64,000 nt of DNA from Aquipuribacter hungaricus (GTDB lineage: Bacteria > Actinomycetota > Actinomycetes > Actinomycetales > JBBAYJ01): NCBI RefSeq assembly GCF_042663885.1, contig NZ_JBHSXV010000001.1. One strand, written 5' to 3'. This document shows, one piece after another, positions 25,121-31,833 of the stretch. Under the pieces are notes generated by a model, which saw nothing but the letters and a program-made list of their open reading frames with translations, was not told the DNA's origin and searched no databases. A program made the position numbers and the translations under genes. Position 1 is the stretch's first letter. The number at the start of each line of letters is the position of its first letter.

Positions 25121-25459
25121 TCACGGGTCGTCCACCGGCCCGGCCCTGGCGACAGCCCGCACCGCGACCGTCGCCCCGAACAGGGTGAGGTCCCGCATGA
25201 CGGTCACCGTGACGACCTCCCCGGCGACCGTGCAGCCGGTGAGCACCGTCGACGGGCCGGCCGCCACCGTGGCGCCCACCCCGCAGGCGGTGGCGTGCGG
25301 CTCCCCCCGCACCACACGACCTGCCGCCGCGAGCGCCGCCAGGTCGGCGGCGCCGTCCGCCCCCGCCCGGGCGGCGGCCACCTGGCCCAGCGCCCCCGCA
25401 GCCGCGCACCCGAGCACGGTCGCGCCGAGCGCCGTGGCGACCAGCGTCACCGCGCTCAC
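25121..25459 (-). CDS. TadE-like membrane protein of the Rv3654c family
   Basis: A 112-residue pilus-locus protein. One N-terminal helix (VTLVATALGATVLGCAAAG) is followed by the family pattern RAGADGAADLAALAAAG, a pair of cysteines (TACGVG and TGCTVAG) that probably form a disulfide outside the membrane, and short beta strands. It is a minor pilin-like subunit or assembly factor. GTG overlaps the upstream TadE stop (GTGA). It is the last gene of the Tad operon. Confidence 0.8.
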   Translation of the reverse strand: MSAVTLVATALGATVLGCAAAGALGQVAAARAGADGAADLAALAAAGRVVRGEPHATACGVGATVAAGPSTVLTGCTVAGEVVTVTVMRDLTLFGATVAVRAVARAGPVDDP

Positions 25460-25878
25460 GCCGCCGGCTCCCGGTGGGCGCGGGCCCGGCAGGTCACCGG
25501 CAGCGACCAGCCCGACATCTCGCCCCAGGAGGGCACGACGCCCGGGCGCGCCTCCACCCGCGCGGTGACCACGACGAGCCCGCCCGCCGCGCCGCCACCG
25601 GCGCCACCACCCCCGCCGGCGAGCTGCAGCTGCACCGGTCGCCCGGCCACCTGCTGAGCGGCCGCGGTGGCCGCCGCGGCGGACCCGCCCCGGGCCACCT
25701 CCCTGCCGGCGGCGCGCGCGGCGTCGGCGCACGAGACCCCTGCCTGGGCCACGGAGCCCGCGAACAGGACGACCGCCAGCGCGAGGACCACGGCCGGGAA
25801 CGTGACCGCGACCTCCGCGGTCACGCTCCCGGCCTCTCGGTCCTGCGCCGTCAGCCGCTCACACCGCGCCGAGCGCAC
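25456..25878 (-). CDS. TadE family pilus protein
   Basis: 140 residues. After a short charged segment comes the TadE hallmark GSVTAEVAVTFPAVVLALAVVLFAG: a Glu five residues after the processing-site Gly and a single helix, like a prepilin. The remainder is external and contains a glycine-rich loop and two cysteines. TadE-type proteins are minor components of Flp pili. The start overlaps the pilin gene by 20 bases; the distance from GTG to the helix fits a prepilin leader. Confidence 0.85.
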   Translation of the reverse strand: MRSARCERLTAQDREAGSVTAEVAVTFPAVVLALAVVLFAGSVAQAGVSCADAARAAGREVARGGSAAAATAAAQQVAGRPVQLQLAGGGGGAGGGAAGGLVVVTARVEARPGVVPSWGEMSGWSLPVTCRARAHREPAA

Positions 25879-26095
25879 GGCGCACGAGGCCCAGCAGCAG
25901 CCCCTGCACCTCCCCGCTGCCCAGCACCGCGAACAGCAGCCCCGCGAAGCCCACCGCCGCCAGCGTGGCCACGGCGTACTCCGCCGTCGCCATGCCCGCG
26001 TCCTCCAGCACCACGCGGCGCACCGTCGTCCCCGCCCGCCGTGCCGGCGCGACCGCGCCCTCGAGCTCGGTCCCGCCGGTCGTGTCGTCCACCAT
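25859..26095 (-). CDS. Flp-type pilin (DUF4244)
   Basis: A 78-residue prepilin-like protein. A 34-residue charged leader ends in DAGMATAEYAVATLAAVGFAGLLF, the Gly/Thr-Ala-Glu-Tyr motif of Flp pilins, and one hydrophobic helix; little follows the helix. It is probably the main pilus subunit. ATG preceded by AGGGGA. It is separated from the upstream TadBC gene by a 291-bp gap with direct repeats, so it may have its own promoter and higher expression. Confidence 0.85.
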   Translation of the reverse strand: MVDDTTGGTELEGAVAPARRAGTTVRRVVLEDAGMATAEYAVATLAAVGFAGLLFAVLGSGEVQGLLLGLVRRALGAV

Positions 26096-26386
26096 GTCGT
26101 CCCCTCTCAGGTTTCCCCGGGCCCGGTCGGGCCCACGACGACCATGCGCCGGACGCGTCCTGCGTCGCGGGCCCGCGGAGTCGTCCGGTGGACGGGTCGG
26201 CCGGACGAGGGGTGTGGACACACGGGCCGGGGTGGCGAAGGGCGGTCCGCGCGAGTGGCGCGCCAGGAGCGGCGACGCGGTGACACCTGAGGGGCCGGGG
26301 TGGCGGTGGGCGGTCCGCCCGGGTCGCGCGCCAGGAGCGGCCACCCGGCGGGACCCGAGGGCCGGGCCGACCCCGGCACCCGACGG
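26096..26386. other. Non-coding gap inside the Tad locus
   Basis: This 291-bp gap ahead of the pilin gene holds a 57-bp direct repeat and the 13-mer GGGGTGTGGACAC. The stretch is open on the minus strand but lacks a start with a ribosome-binding site and reads as Pro/Arg-rich repeats, so I do not call a gene. Confidence 0.5.
26224..26348. repeat. 57-bp direct repeat, two copies at 68-bp spacing
   Basis: Copies 26224-26280 and 26292-26348 share GGGCCGGGGTGGCG, GGGCGGTCCGC and GCGCGCCAGGAGCGG-like blocks, about 85 percent identical by eye. Confidence 0.75.
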
Positions 26387-27442
26387 TCAGCGCAACCCGG
26401 CGCCCAGGAGCTCGACGACCACAGGGGCGATGCCGAGGAGCAGGAACCCGGGCAGCGCGCAGAGGCCGAGCGGGAGCACGAGCCGCGCCGCCAGGCGGGC
26501 GGTGGCGGTGGCGGCCTGTTCCTCCGCCGCGCGCCGCACCTCTTCGGCCGCCAGCTGCAGGGGCGGCCCGGCCGGCGCCCCGGTCCTCACCGAGAAGCGC
26601 ACCGCGTCGAGCAGCGGCTCGAGGTCCTCGTCGACGGCGACGAGCCGGAAGTCGCCGGTGTCCAGGCCGGTCGCGCAGCGGCGGAGGTCCGCTGCCGTGC
26701 CGCCGGGGTCGGCGCCGGGCACCTCGTCGAGCGCCCGGGCCACCTCGCGGAGCGCGGTCGCCGTCCCCACGCCGGCGTCGAGGGCGGCCGCGACGAGGTC
26801 GCACACCACGGCCTCGTCGACCCCTCCCCCGCCCGCACCGCGGGCCAGCCGCACCAGGCGGGCCGACCACCACCAGGACACGGCGAGCAGCGCGACGCCC
26901 AGCACGGCGCACGCGCGACCCCAGGGCGTGCCGAGCAGGACGTGCGCCGCGTCGACGCCGAGCATCCCGGCGACGAGCGGGCCGGCGAGCGGGAGCCCGC
27001 CGACGATGCGCGCCGACGCCGCAGGCCCGGCGACGGCGCTGGCGCGCCTGCCGTCGGCGGCGACCCCCTCGCGCAGCGACGCGGCCGCCCGCCCGAGCAC
27101 CCCCGCGCCGGGGGCGCCGAGCCGCTCGACGACCCGGACCGCGACGAGCACGGCCGCCTGTCCGGGCACGGCGTCGCGCGCGACGGCGCGGGTCCCGCCC
27201 AGCCGGTCCGCACCGGACTCGACGAGCGACTGCGCCCAGGGCAGGCCGGCCTGCAGGCAGACGGCGAGCCGCTCGGTCGCCCGGACCAGCTCGGCCACCT
27301 GGACCGGCCCGGGTCCGGAGGCCGAGGCGGGTGCCTCGCCCCTCCTGGGCGGGGTCCCGGGAGGGGCGGAGGGCCCAGGCGGTCCGGGCGATGCCGTCGT
27401 GCGCCCCGGACGGCGACCGGTGGGGGCAGCTGTGCCCCTCAC
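26387..27442 (-). CDS. Tad pilus inner-membrane platform protein, TadB-TadC fusion
   Basis: A 351-residue protein with two type II secretion F domains in one chain. The first (about 45-200: LVRATERLAVCLQAGLPWAQSL ... helices VAGMLGVDAA and AVLGVALLAVSWWW) matches TadB; the second (about 208-351: AVVCDLVAAALDAGVGTATALREVA ... LVLPLGLCALPGFLLLGIAPVV) matches TadC. In mycobacteria these are separate genes (Rv3658c, Rv3657c). It forms the membrane platform turned by the ATPase. The N-terminal ~40 residues are Pro/Gly-rich. The start overlaps the cpaF stop (GTGA). Confidence 0.82.
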   Translation of the reverse strand: MRGTAAPTGRRPGRTTASPGPPGPSAPPGTPPRRGEAPASASGPGPVQVAELVRATERLAVCLQAGLPWAQSLVESGADRLGGTRAVARDAVPGQAAVLVAVRVVERLGAPGAGVLGRAAASLREGVAADGRRASAVAGPAASARIVGGLPLAGPLVAGMLGVDAAHVLLGTPWGRACAVLGVALLAVSWWWSARLVRLARGAGGGGVDEAVVCDLVAAALDAGVGTATALREVARALDEVPGADPGGTAADLRRCATGLDTGDFRLVAVDEDLEPLLDAVRFSVRTGAPAGPPLQLAAEEVRRAAEEQAATATARLAARLVLPLGLCALPGFLLLGIAPVVVELLGAGLR

Positions 27443-28560
27443 GCGGCACGGGTCCGGGCGTGCCGACCCACGGGCGGGTCATCCGTCCCCGGGCGCAGGG
27501 ACCCGAGCCCGGCCTGCCGCTCGCCGGCGGTCGGGTCCCCGAGGGCGGTGCGGTCGTGGACCACCCGGGCGACCTGGGCGGCCTGGGCGGCCTGGGCGTC
27601 ACCCACCCGCGTGCCGCCGGCGTCGACCAGCCGGACGAGCGCGGGCACGTCGCCCGGTCCCGCACCCCACCCCCACAGGCCCGCCACCCGGCGGCGACCG
27701 TCGGGCCCGCGCTCGACCGGCACCACGACGTCCACGGCGGTCCGCAGCTGCAGCAGCGCGGTCGCCGGGTCGATGCCCGCGGCGCCGGCGAGGGCGACGA
27801 CCCTCACCGGGACGTCCTGGGGGCGGGCGGCGTGCAGGGTGGCCGCACCGGCGTGGCCGGCGCCCATGGCCAGCAGCAGCTCGCGCACCTCGGCGCCGCG
27901 GCACTCCCCGACGACCAGCCGGTCCGGCCGCATCCGCAGCGCCTGGCGCACGAGCACGTCGAGGCCCACGTGCCCGGCGCCCTCGACGTTGCCGGGCCTC
28001 GCCTGCAGCGACACCACGTGGGGGTGGCGCGGCGCGAGCTCGGCGGCGTCCTCGACGAGGACGAGCCGCTCGTGCGGTCCCACCAGCGACAGCAGCGCGG
28101 CGAGCAGCGTCGTCTTGCCCGCGCCCGTGGCCCCGGTGACGAGCAGCCCCTGGCGGGCCGCCACCACCTCCCGCAGCGCGTCGGCGAGCCCGGCGCTCAG
28201 CGACCCGCGCCGGCACAGCTCGTCCAGGTCCACGCTGGCCGCCGGGGGGACCCGCAGGCTGAGGTGGGTGCCGCCCTGGCACAGCACCGGCAGGACCGCG
28301 TGCAGGCGCACCCCCGACGGCAGCCGCGCGTCGACCCACGGGCTCGCGTCGTCCAGGCGGCGTCCGCCGCTGGCGGCCAGCCGGACCGCGAGGGCACGGA
28401 CCTGCTCCTCGGTGTCCAGGCCGCTGACCGCGGCACGGCGGAGCCCGCCCGGACCGTCGACCCAGACCCGGCCGGCCCCGTTGACGAGCACGTCCGTCAC
28501 CCCGTCGGCGGCCAGCAGGGCAGCGAGCGGGCCGGCGGCGGCGTCCTGCTCAGGCGCCAC
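27439..28560 (-). CDS. Tad pilus assembly ATPase (CpaF/TadA)
   Basis: A 373-residue type II/IV secretion ATPase that powers pilus assembly. The Walker A motif is VTGATGAGKTTLLAALL; the Asp box is LVLVEDAAELAP, and the His box GHAGAATLHA, with RMRPDRLVVGECRG as Walker B. The N-terminal domain (about 1-130) is shorter than in CpaF. The GTG at 28560 overlaps the end of ssd by 11 bases and gives a start just before the first domain strand. It is followed by the TadB-TadC fusion. Matches Rv3659c by position. Confidence 0.93.
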   Translation of the reverse strand: MAPEQDAAAGPLAALLAADGVTDVLVNGAGRVWVDGPGGLRRAAVSGLDTEEQVRALAVRLAASGGRRLDDASPWVDARLPSGVRLHAVLPVLCQGGTHLSLRVPPAASVDLDELCRRGSLSAGLADALREVVAARQGLLVTGATGAGKTTLLAALLSLVGPHERLVLVEDAAELAPRHPHVVSLQARPGNVEGAGHVGLDVLVRQALRMRPDRLVVGECRGAEVRELLLAMGAGHAGAATLHAARPQDVPVRVVALAGAAGIDPATALLQLRTAVDVVVPVERGPDGRRRVAGLWGWGAGPGDVPALVRLVDAGGTRVGDAQAAQAAQVARVVHDRTALGDPTAGERQAGLGSLRPGTDDPPVGRHARTRAA

Positions 28561-29698
28561 CGAGCAGCCCGCCCGGCAGCTCGTCGGCCACCCACCGCCG
28601 GGCCCAGCGCCGCAGCGGGCTGCGCGCGGCCACCCCGAAGGCCTCGCCGCGCTCCATGGCCGCCGCCAGCCCCGGCTCCGCGCGGACGACGTCCACGCGT
28701 GCCAGCACGCTCGGGGCCGGCCCGCCGGTGGCGAGCAGGTCGAGACCGGCCCGGACGGCTGTCGCCGTGTCCGCCTCGCGCAGGCCGCCGGGGGCGGGAC
28801 CGCGCACCAGGAGGTGGTGCTCGGCCACCGCCCCCCAGCGCCGGAGCACGGCCGGGGCGGCGGCCGCCGCCCGCAGCTCCGACGGGCACACGCACAGCAG
28901 CACGTCGGCCTCGCCCGAGGCGGCGAGCGCCGCCTCGTCGCCGGCGCGCGGCAGGTCCAGGACCACCAGGTCGTGCTCGTCGAGCCCCGCGCGCACCACC
29001 GCCCGGGCGGCGCCCGGCAGCACGACGGCCTGGCCCCGCCCGTACGACAGCACCGCCACCTCGTCGGCCACGGGCAGGGCCACCGCGAGTCCCCCGGCGG
29101 GCAGCGGGGCCCGGACGTCGTGCAGGTCGTGCCACCGGACCCCGGGCAGCTCCTCTGCCCCCATCGCGAGGTCCAGGCCGCCCCCGAGGGGGTCCGCGTC
29201 CACCAGCAGCACCCGCCGGCCCGACGCGGCGGCCGCGGTGGCCAGCGCGACGGCGGTGGCGGTCGACCCGGCGCCGCCGCGCGCACCCACCACGCCGACG
29301 CAGCGCCCCCGGGGACGCACGGCCCGCACGAGCGCCTCCGCCAGCCACCCGGCACCGTCGGGCAGGACGACGACGTGCTCGGCCCCGGCCGCGACCGCCA
29401 GGCGCCACGCCTGCTCGTCGGGCTCCCCGCCGCCGGCGTCCGGCTGGACGAGGACGACACCCGCCCGCCGGGGCAGGCCCCCCACCCGCGACGCCGTCGC
29501 GGCGTCGAGCAGCACGAGGGACGCGGCGCACCAGAGGCCCGCCGTCGGCACCCCGGCGCGCACGTCGGGCGTGACCGCGACGTCCCGGCACGCGGTGAGC
29601 AGGCGGGCCCGCAGGTCCGGGTCGGACACCAGGCACAGCACGCTCCCGGCGCGCGCGGTGCGCCCCGCCGGGCGCCGCCCCTCGGTCTGCTCGGCCAC
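28550..29698 (-). CDS. ssd: CpaE/Ssd-like MinD-family protein of the Tad locus
   Basis: 382 residues. A response-regulator-like N-terminal half is followed by a MinD/ParA-type domain from about residue 135. The P-loop is VGARGGAGSTATAVAL: the usual GKT/S lysine is replaced by Ser, as in the septum-site-determining (Ssd) group, so ATP hydrolysis is doubtful. The DADPLGGGLDLAMG and VVLDLPRAGD segments mark the fold. In the family it places the pilus machine at the pole or influences septation. The GTG start follows GAGGAGG. It is the first gene of the operon, downstream of the 6C RNA on the same strand; Rv3660c is the mycobacterial counterpart. Confidence 0.85.
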   Translation of the reverse strand: MAEQTEGRRPAGRTARAGSVLCLVSDPDLRARLLTACRDVAVTPDVRAGVPTAGLWCAASLVLLDAATASRVGGLPRRAGVVLVQPDAGGGEPDEQAWRLAVAAGAEHVVVLPDGAGWLAEALVRAVRPRGRCVGVVGARGGAGSTATAVALATAAAASGRRVLLVDADPLGGGLDLAMGAEELPGVRWHDLHDVRAPLPAGGLAVALPVADEVAVLSYGRGQAVVLPGAARAVVRAGLDEHDLVVLDLPRAGDEAALAASGEADVLLCVCPSELRAAAAAPAVLRRWGAVAEHHLLVRGPAPGGLREADTATAVRAGLDLLATGGPAPSVLARVDVVRAEPGLAAAMERGEAFGVAARSPLRRWARRWVADELPGGLLGGA

Positions 29699-29797
29699 GG
29701 GTCCTCCTCACCGCGCGGCCGGGCGGCCGCTCGGGGTCCATCCAGCCAGCGCGACCCAGGAGCGACGGCCGCACAGCGGTCGGCCTGTGGACGGTCT

Positions 29798-29832
29798 GCG
29801 CGGCCCTCGGGGTGTGGACACGAGGGCCGCGC
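29798..29832 (-). terminator. Terminator of the 6C RNA
   Basis: GCGCGGCCCTCG and its exact complement form a 12-bp stem around the 11-base loop TGTCCACACCC (minus strand). No U-tract. The loop carries a DnaA-box-like sequence. Confidence 0.6.
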
Positions 29833-29938
29833 GGACCTGCCGGGCATAGGGGCGGCCCCTGCCGGGGGGACGCAGGGGCCGCCGGACTCGGGTCGCCGGG
29901 GGGGACGACGCCGAGTCCCTAGGGCTGGGGGAAGCCCT
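29798..29938 (-). ncRNA. 6C RNA (C-rich-loop small RNA)
   Basis: On the minus strand three stem-loops with cytosine-rich loops follow each other. Hairpin a: AGGGCT-TCCCCC-AGCCCT (29938-29921). Hairpin b: GGACTCGG-C-GTCG with loop TCCCCCCCGG (29918-29884), a 12-bp stem with one bulged C. Hairpin c: GGCGGCCCCTGC with loop GTCCCCCCG (29883-29851). A 12-bp GC hairpin at 29832-29798 would end the transcript. Hairpins b and c have the six-or-more-C loops that define 6C RNA, and the place between ssd and the HAD gene on the ssd strand is where mycobacterial 6C (B11) lies. In mycobacteria the loops pair with G-rich sites in mRNAs. Hairpin a may be an extra element. Ends are inferred from the promoter and hairpin. 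Confidence 0.85.
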
Positions 29939-29944
29939 GCGGGA

Positions 29945-29973
29945 AGTGTGGCGGTAATCCGGCGTTCAAGCAA
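29945..29973 (-). promoter_or_regulatory. Promoter of the 6C RNA
   Basis: Minus strand: TTGCTT (29973-29968), 17-base spacer, CACACT (29950-29945). Initiation seven bases on gives an A at 29938, the first base of hairpin a. Confidence 0.5.
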
Positions 29974-30031
29974 CCAGCCGCCCCGGACTGCCCAGCGGGA
30001 TGCCCGTGAGGCTGCCCCCGGCCACGCTCCG

Positions 30032-30037
30032 TAGGGT
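30032..30037 (+). promoter_or_regulatory. -10 hexamer TAGGGT for a leaderless start
   Basis: Six bases separate it from the GTG of the HAD gene; no Shine-Dalgarno is present. Confidence 0.5.
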
Positions 30038-30043
30038 GGGCGG

Positions 30044-30859
30044 GTGCCCCCCACCCCGCCTGCGACGCCGAAGGTCGCGGCGTTCTTCGACCTGGACAAG
30101 ACGGTGCTCGCCGCCTCGAGCACCTTCGCGATCGGGCGGGGGTTCCGCCGCCGCGGCATGGTGCCGCCGAGCACGTCGGCCCGCAGTGCGTACGCCCACG
30201 CCTCCTACATGCTGCGCGGGGCCGACCACGTCCAGATGGAGCGGATGCGCGAGCTGCTCAGCGACCTGGTGACCGGCTGGTCGACCGACGTCGTCGCCGA
30301 CGTCGTCGCCGAGGCCCTGGAGGACGTCCTCGTCCCGCTGGTGTACCCCGAGGCCGCCGAGCTGATCCGGTGGCACCAGCAGTTCGGCCGCGACGTCGTC
30401 ATCGTGTCCTCCGGGGCCGACGAGATCGTCCGCCCGATCGGCGAGCGCCTCGGGGTCGACCACGTCGTCGGCAGCACCATGGAGGTCGTCGACGGCCGGT
30501 ACACCGGCGTCGTGGAGTTCTACGCCTACGGCGCCCACAAGGCCGAGGTGGTGCGGCGCCTGGCCGAGGAGCACGGCTACGACCTCGAGGCCAGCTACGG
30601 CTACTCCGACTCCGCGACCGACCTGCCGATGCTGTCCGCCGTCGGCCGGCCCCACGCGGTCAACCCCGACCGCCAGCTCACCGCCCACGCCGAGATGCAC
30701 GGCTGGCCCGTCCTCACCTTCGCCCCGCCGGCAGGGGCACCGCGCAGCCTCGCCGTCGGCCCACCCTCGCCGGCCGCCGTGGGCACCGTGGGCGCGGTGG
30801 GTGCGCTGACCGCCGGCGCCGGGCTCGGCCTCTACCTGGCCAGGCGCCGCAAGCGCTGA
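30044..30859 (+). CDS. HAD-IB family phosphatase (SerB-like) with C-terminal membrane helix
   Basis: A 271-residue haloacid-dehalogenase hydrolase. Motif I is FFDLDKTVLA with nucleophile Asp16 and general acid Asp18; motif II is IVSSGADEIV, and motif III YSDSATDLPML. The fold is that of phosphoserine phosphatase. The final 35 residues form one hydrophobic helix (VGTVGAVGALTAGAGLGLYLA) ending in RRRKR, so the enzyme is probably held at the inner face of the membrane. The mycobacterial counterpart by position is Rv3661. Substrate unknown; phosphoserine or a phospholipid precursor are possible. GTG start supported by the -10 spacing. Confidence 0.88.
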   Translation: MPPTPPATPKVAAFFDLDKTVLAASSTFAIGRGFRRRGMVPPSTSARSAYAHASYMLRGADHVQMERMRELLSDLVTGWSTDVVADVVAEALEDVLVPLVYPEAAELIRWHQQFGRDVVIVSSGADEIVRPIGERLGVDHVVGSTMEVVDGRYTGVVEFYAYGAHKAEVVRRLAEEHGYDLEASYGYSDSATDLPMLSAVGRPHAVNPDRQLTAHAEMHGWPVLTFAPPAGAPRSLAVGPPSPAAVGTVGAVGALTAGAGLGLYLARRRKR

Positions 30860-30879
30860 ACGGCGCTGACCAGACCGGC

Positions 30880-31824
30880 TCAGGCCAGCCGCCCGGCCAT
30901 CACCTCGTCGGCCACGCGCCGGCCGTGGGCGGCGCCGGCCACGACGGCGTCCCCCCACCAGACGACCCAGGCCTCCACACCCTCGGCCGTCCCGGCGGCG
31001 TAGCCGGCGAGCGCCTGCTCCCGGCCGGGCCGGTCGGCGAGCGCGTGCCGCTCCATGACGACGACGCCGTGCGGGTCCAGGCCGCTCGCCACGACGACGG
31101 TGCGTGCGAGCGCCCGGGCCACCACACCGCCGGCGGGGGCGAACGCTCCGGTGGTGGTGAGCTCGGCCTCCGCGACGGCCGCGAGCACGAGGCCCGGCGC
31201 ATCGGTCCCCCCGGCCAGCAGGGCCACGAGCGCCTGCACCCGCCCGGCGGTGCCGGGCGAGGGACGACCGAGCCCGTCCCGGCCCGCCGCGGCCAGCGCC
31301 CCGGAGGCCTCGGCGGCAGGGAGGTCGCGGCCCGCCCCGCGCGGCGCAGCCGCGGCGACGAGGTCGGCGGCGGCGAGGGTGTGCAGGCGGGCGAGCACCT
31401 GGGCGGGGGCACGGGCCAGGCGCGGCGCCAGGTCCGCGGTGTCCAGCGTCGCCCGCAGCGCCCCGCGCACCAGGGCGTCCACCGCGTCGACGGGCCCCAC
31501 GGCTCTCGCCGTCCCGGTGCCGGGACCGTGAGCGACCCCGGGACCGGGAGCGGGATCAAGAGCTGTATCGACAGCGGCGTCGGGAGCAGGAGCGACGCCT
31601 CCCGGGACCACCACCGCCCGCACCTGCGCCAGCGGCAGCCGGACGCCCTCGAGCTCGGCCGACGCGGCCGCGGCGCGCACGCAGGACTCGGTCCGCACCT
31701 CGGCGGTCCGCCGCCGCAGCGCCGGGTGCCAGCGCAGCTCCGTGCACGCCTCGCGGGCCCGGTCGACGGCCTCGGCGACCGCGGGGCGGGCGGCCAGGGC
31801 GGCGAGCGGGTCGGGTCCGGGCAC
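30880..31824 (-). CDS. Degenerate Fic-like protein (Rv3662c-type, unknown function)
   Basis: 314 residues. The N-terminal part has SCVRAAAASAELEGVRLPL, which resembles the helix and linker that open Fic proteins. Near residues 225-300 the segment ELTTTGAFAPAGGVVARAL, then VVASGLDPHGVVV and WVVWWGDAVVAGA, follows the Fic-core helix pattern, but the catalytic HPFxDGNGR motif is absent (AFAPAGGVVAR stands in its place). So AMP transfer is not expected. A Gly/Pro/Ala-rich insert lies around residues 75-105. By position it matches Rv3662c, a conserved protein of unknown function. GTG start with TAGTCT six bases upstream; the TAG is also the stop codon of the upstream gene. The Fic relation is my inference. 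Confidence 0.6.
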   Translation of the reverse strand: MPGPDPLAALAARPAVAEAVDRAREACTELRWHPALRRRTAEVRTESCVRAAAASAELEGVRLPLAQVRAVVVPGGVAPAPDAAVDTALDPAPGPGVAHGPGTGTARAVGPVDAVDALVRGALRATLDTADLAPRLARAPAQVLARLHTLAAADLVAAAAPRGAGRDLPAAEASGALAAAGRDGLGRPSPGTAGRVQALVALLAGGTDAPGLVLAAVAEAELTTTGAFAPAGGVVARALARTVVVASGLDPHGVVVMERHALADRPGREQALAGYAAGTAEGVEAWVVWWGDAVVAGAAHGRRVADEVMAGRLA

Positions 31825-31833
31825 CCGCGCAGA

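Larger units (their letters stand above)
29699..30043. other. Divergent intergenic region between ssd and the HAD gene
   Basis: 345 bases without a protein gene. It holds the 6C RNA with its promoter and terminator on the minus strand, a DnaA-box-like GTGTCCACA in the terminator loop (29813-29821), and the TAGGGT box of the HAD gene. The part 29699-29797 contains the ssd leader; only GAGGAGG is recognisable there. Confidence 0.7.

Noticed and set aside
26107..26379. Minus-strand frame of 90 codons in the Tad gap as a small gene
   Set aside because: Pro/Arg-rich sequence made by the direct repeat, no Shine-Dalgarno or -10 box at its start, no match to a pilus component.
30860..30879. Ms1-type RNA expected downstream of the HAD gene, as recalled from mycobacteria
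   Set aside because: Only 20 bases separate the two convergent genes here, so there is no room for it; it may lie elsewhere in the genome.
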